Assembly (NCBI GenBank): GCA_030596465.1
Contig: JAUVJW010000065.1
Coordinates: 1-8,258 of the forward strand
Source of the DNA: Candidatus Fermentibacteraceae bacterium
Lineage (GTDB): Bacteria > Fermentibacterota > Fermentibacteria > Fermentibacterales > JCC-6
DNA: 8,258 nucleotides
Direction of reading: 5' to 3'
Below, in pieces: positions 5,319 to 8,258 of the stretch (position 1 is its first letter; each line of letters begins with the position of its first letter). The notes beneath the pieces were generated by a model. It saw nothing but the letters and a program-made list of their open reading frames with translations, ran no database searches and was not told the DNA's origin. The translations under genes and the position numbers were made by a program.

Positions 5319-7136
5319 GCCGGATTTCTTCTTTTCTTCCTGCCTTTCGCATTTGTTATGGTTTCTGTATTTCCCGGTCTTTTTGACTCTACAGTGATGT
5401 CCCGGCTGGCGGTGTATCCGCTGGCCGGTTCTTTTGTATTCTTCTTTGGAAGAAAGAATATTTCCGCCACACACCTGATTACCGGAGCTGCCATCGGGTT
5501 GCTTCCAGCGATTTCTCTGCTGTGGGGAACTTCTGCCATTGCCGGCATTCCCTTTGCTGTCAGATGGTTATCCTTCGGTATGATGATTGTCGGATTTTCC
5601 GGAACCATTGCCCGGTGGGGGTTCAAGTCGCATCTGACTGGCCTTGTGGCTGCTGCCGCAGCAACTTCCGTTGTTATACTGATAGCCGGTGCTGATTCTG
5701 TTACCGGAAACGCCAACAGAGCTGGTATGGTTCTCGCTCTTGGCTTTATGGGCAATCTTGTTCTCTTCAACAAAATCAGATGGTACTCCTGGGTAATAGC
5801 AGCGCTGATTATCTGTGGAATTTTTGTTTCTTCATTCTATATCGCCTGGATTGCATGCTTTGCCGGCACTCTTGTTTTCTTTTTCTCCGGGAAACTCAGG
5901 ATTCATCCATGGATGGTGCTGGTATTGATGATAACGGGACAGATCCTTTTTTCGTTATTCCCCGAGTCTGGTGGAAATATTGGTCCCACCCTCGAACTCC
6001 GCTCAAGAATCTGGCGTTGCTCCTCTTCTCTCTTTGTTGAGAATCTTCCACTGGGAACGGGAATCGGTTCAGCAAGGCTGATGATTTTCAACTCCGCTGA
6101 ACCAGAGCTGAGAGAACTGGCCGGGGGAGACAAAAGAATTGACTTTCTTCACTCTGAGCCTCTCACAATGATCACGGAAATGGGTATTCCCGGGCTCCTT
6201 CTGCTGCTGTTCATTCTTTACTGGCTTTCCCGAAAATGCAAATCCTCCGAACAGTTAGCTTTCCTTGCCGCATTCTGGCCGATATTTACCAGCGATCTGC
6301 CTCTTGCAACGCCGCTGGGCGCGATTCCCGCTGCCCTTTTTCTGAGTTCTGTCCCTTCTCTGAACAATCGAAGAATCCGAATTCCGATCGCAATACCTGT
6401 CCTTGCCCTGATTTTCTCCCTGTACTGGTGCTTCACTGTTGTTTCCGGCTACTCCGCGCTGGGCAATACTGGAAGAAGTACAGTAAGTGATCTGGAACTG
6501 GCAGGCAGGAGAATTCCATGGGAGGAACGGGTATTTCTGGTATCAGGGCAGGCACATCTGCAGAGTGGAATGGTTCTTTCCGCTCTGGAAGACTCCCGGA
6601 AATTCCTTAGTTTATACCCTGGTTATTACAAGGGGTGGGAACTGAGAGCCCTGGCCCTTTCTGCGGCAGGAAGAAGCAGTTTTTCCGCATGGGCAAGAGC
6701 GGCATTGCTGGTACCGGATAATATTTACTCTCATGATAGATACCTGTTTGCACTCAATGCTATTCAACCGGCAGGCATGAATCCTGACACTGCCGTTTCA
6801 ATTTCCATTGTTCTTGCGCATTCAAGAGAGGACATATCCGAGTTCACAGACAACATGAATTCAAGCGAAATATTTTTCGTTTCCAGTAAGCTTATTGATC
6901 TTTCAGAACAATGCAGACCTGTTTCAATGAACTCCGCTGCCGAAGCATGGTTTATGGCCACCTGTTTTGCAATTGATGGCGGCAGTTCTATACCTCCTGA
7001 ACTAGCCGTCAGAATTCTCAGGGAAATAGACCTGTACCCCTCCCTGAAATCAGATTGGCGTCCAAAAGCTGACGAGTATCTTGAACTGTTAATAGACGAG
7101 CTGGGGATAGAACTTGTTCAAATCCCATCCCCCTGA
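5316..7136 (+). CDS. O-antigen ligase-like polytopic membrane protein with C-terminal TPR-like region
   Basis: A 606-residue protein. Residues 1-380 hold roughly ten to twelve hydrophobic segments. Between them are marks of the O-antigen ligase/polymerase (Wzy_C) superfamily: GNANRAGMVLALG (131-143), like the GNpN motif; LELRSRIWRCSSSLF (226-240) with paired arginines and Trp; LPLGTGIGSARL (244-255); a long extracellular-type loop; and HSEPLTMITEMGIPGLLLLL (279-298), matching the HN.-x-ElGi-GlllfL block, here with Ser after His279. Known members transfer or polymerise undecaprenyl-linked glycans on the outer face of the inner membrane. From about 400 onward the protein is soluble and helical. 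Residues 401-470 (VFLVSGQAHLQSG, ALEDSRKFLSLYPGYYKGWELRAL read as helix pairs) resemble two TPR units, a known fusion in this superfamily. No glycosyltransferase or flippase gene is nearby, so the substrate is unknown. It follows the foldase-like lipoprotein with no gap and starts with TTG. The gene ends 10 bases from the convergent peptidase gene. Confidence 0.72.
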   Translation: MAGFLLFFLPFAFVMVSVFPGLFDSTVMSRLAVYPLAGSFVFFFGRKNISATHLITGAAIGLLPAISLLWGTSAIAGIPFAVRWLSFGMMIVGFSGTIARWGFKSHLTGLVAAAAATSVVILIAGADSVTGNANRAGMVLALGFMGNLVLFNKIRWYSWVIAALIICGIFVSSFYIAWIACFAGTLVFFFSGKLRIHPWMVLVLMITGQILFSLFPESGGNIGPTLELRSRIWRCSSSLFVENLPLGTGIGSARLMIFNSAEPELRELAGGDKRIDFLHSEPLTMITEMGIPGLLLLLFILYWLSRKCKSSEQLAFLAAFWPIFTSDLPLATPLGAIPAALFLSSVPSLNNRRIRIPIAIPVLALIFSLYWCFTVVSGYSALGNTGRSTVSDLELAGRRIPWEERVFLVSGQAHLQSGMVLSALEDSRKFLSLYPGYYKGWELRALALSAAGRSSFSAWARAALLVPDNIYSHDRYLFALNAIQPAGMNPDTAVSISIVLAHSREDISEFTDNMNSSEIFFVSSKLIDLSEQCRPVSMNSAAEAWFMATCFAIDGGSSIPPELAVRILREIDLYPSLKSDWRPKADEYLELLIDELGIELVQIPSP

Positions 7137-7146
7137 ATTTCTGTTC

Positions 7147-8258
7147 CTATCGGATTACACAGAGCTTTTCGGTAGTAACAACACTCTGATTTTCGGCTCT
7201 AACAAGATAGATACCTGTCTGGAGATCGGTAAATGTTTCACTGTCTTTTCCACTGGCAACCTCACGTCCGGTCATGTCGTGAATTGCGAACTCACCCTGT
7301 GCTGAGATTGTAACAACACCCGTAGAAGGGTTTGCGCTGAAGTGAATAGCCGATGCCGGAGAAGGCGTATCGTCTTCAATGCCCAGCATATGCATGGCCG
7401 GCATAATTGTGGGATCACCCAGAACAACCATTCCAAGATGCCAGTACTGCTCGGACTGACTGAATCCACCGCTTATTATGTAGTTCCACCAGGCTTTGTA
7501 TGCTTCTCCAAAGCTATCCCCGTTTCCCAGGGGTGTGTAAAACTGAGCGAAATGAAGCATTGCCCCGCTCTTCGTACTGCCCACAGCGGCAAGTCCGTAG
7601 TCAGTTCCGAAAACATAGGCACAGCCCATACACCAGTCATGGGTAAAGCGACAGTTGGAACAGGCAAAAAGATTAAAAAACCTTGAAGGAGGGTTATCTG
7701 TCCAGATGTGTCCGGCTGTAGTGCTTGGTCCCGGACTCCACGAATGTGATGTAGGTCCTGAATGAACGAAGGGGCTGATCCATGTGTAACCTGCAGGAAG
7801 CCTGTTCTCTCTGTAGTCGGTACCATTGGTTGCGCTGACCGGCAGATTCACCAGCTCGACATCATCATACAGGTTCTCCATAGCTGAACGATAGCCGTTA
7901 CCCCAGTTTGCCCAGTCATCATCAACATAGCAAAGCGCGTGAGGATCAGGGTCTCCGTTAAGCCGCCATTCATGAAGCCTGGTAAGGTAAGCCTCTATCA
8001 AATCGTATTCATCACCCAGAATAAGTACACTGGTTGTTATTCTGCCCGTATATATCTCCGGAAAAAGATCGCCGCTCCACCCGTCATAGATACTGTCCTG
8101 GCCAGCTGTTCCAATTCCCGGATAGCCGATCCAGTTATCTTCCCAGACACCATCAAGATCCATGTAGAAATAGTCACTTGGGAATGTTTCGTTAGACCTT
8201 GAATCGTTATCAACAATGCAGGACCATGGGGCAGGAATATCGCCGACAAACACAACAC
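7147..8258 (-). CDS. C25 (gingipain-type) cysteine peptidase, C-terminal part with T9SS type A sorting domain
   Basis: The frame is open to the right edge, so the N-terminus (signal peptide, propeptide and first part of the catalytic domain) is missing; the GTG at 8253 is internal. Numbering from that codon, FVGDIPAPW (2-10) matches the core strand of the C25 fold. SPFVHSGPTSHSW (160-172) supplies the catalytic histidine (H164 or H170). FFNLFACSNCRF (192-203) matches the gingipain ACxNxxF pattern with Cys198 as the nucleophile. MVVLGDPTIMP (275-285) is the usual end block of the domain. Residues 305-368, with HFSANPSTGVVTIS, IHDMTGREV and TGIYLVRAE, form a compact Por sorting domain, which directs the protein through type IX secretion to the cell surface or medium. 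No secretion genes are in this window. Two CxxC pairs, CSNC and CMGC (198-211), are unusual. Cleavage specificity is not predictable from the fragment. Confidence 0.85.
   Translation of the reverse strand, partial: VVFVGDIPAPWSCIVDNDSRSNETFPSDYFYMDLDGVWEDNWIGYPGIGTAGQDSIYDGWSGDLFPEIYTGRITTSVLILGDEYDLIEAYLTRLHEWRLNGDPDPHALCYVDDDWANWGNGYRSAMENLYDDVELVNLPVSATNGTDYRENRLPAGYTWISPFVHSGPTSHSWSPGPSTTAGHIWTDNPPSRFFNLFACSNCRFTHDWCMGCAYVFGTDYGLAAVGSTKSGAMLHFAQFYTPLGNGDSFGEAYKAWWNYIISGGFSQSEQYWHLGMVVLGDPTIMPAMHMLGIEDDTPSPASAIHFSANPSTGVVTISAQGEFAIHDMTGREVASGKDSETFTDLQTGIYLVRAENQSVVTTEKLCVIR

Noticed and set aside
5246..5773. A 175-codon minus-strand frame over the junction of the lipoprotein and ligase-like genes
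   Set aside because: Its Arg/Pro/Ala-rich content is the complement of hydrophobic membrane codons; it has no recognisable domain or convincing ribosome site, and the opposite strand has well-supported genes.
7342..7686. A 114-codon plus-strand frame opposite the C25 peptidase
   Set aside because: No domain, no promoter or ribosome site, and it lies opposite the conserved catalytic and end blocks of the peptidase.

Overview
The window reads as ordinary bacterial DNA with standard-code genes (TAA, TAG and TGA all used as stops), roughly half G+C, and no tRNA, rRNA, CRISPR array or insertion sequence that I can see. A secreted C25 (gingipain-type) cysteine peptidase with a C-terminal type IX secretion (Por) sorting domain, a secreted beta-propeller-like protein, a fermentative acyl kinase and a split B12-dependent mutase together suggest an anaerobic member of the FCB group (Bacteroidetes/Cloacimonetes/Fermentibacteria-like lineages). 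That placement is an inference from gene content; there is no marker gene.

Region 1 (1-2709, +) is a metabolic operon. Butyrate kinase (5' end cut by the window edge) is followed after 19 bases by the catalytic large subunit of a split methylmalonyl-CoA mutase. Both handle short-chain acyl-CoA chemistry: the mutase interconverts succinyl-CoA and methylmalonyl-CoA, and the kinase converts an acyl phosphate to the free acid with ATP gain. The B12-binding mutase subunit is not here and must be encoded elsewhere.

Region 2 (2710-3728, +) is a single-gene unit. A G+C-rich inverted repeat is followed at once by a near-consensus sigma-70 promoter, a short leader with a good ribosome binding site, a gene for a 276-residue secreted propeller-like protein, and a 12-bp hairpin terminator.

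Region 3 (3780-7136, +) holds two envelope genes in direct contact. The first is a lipoprotein resembling SurA/PrsA-type periplasmic foldases but without the usual parvulin histidines. The second is a polytopic membrane protein of the O-antigen ligase type with a soluble TPR-like C-terminal part. Only a single in-frame TAA separates them, and the second must start with TTG.

Region 4 (7147-8258, -) is the C-terminal part of the C25 peptidase, convergent with region 3 and only 10 bases from it. Its N-terminus lies beyond the right edge.

I found no convincing new defence or mobile system. The most notable points are the apparently inactive foldase-like lipoprotein abutting an O-antigen ligase-like gene in the same frame, a double CxxC cluster containing the presumed catalytic cysteine of the C25 peptidase, and the kinase-mutase pairing.
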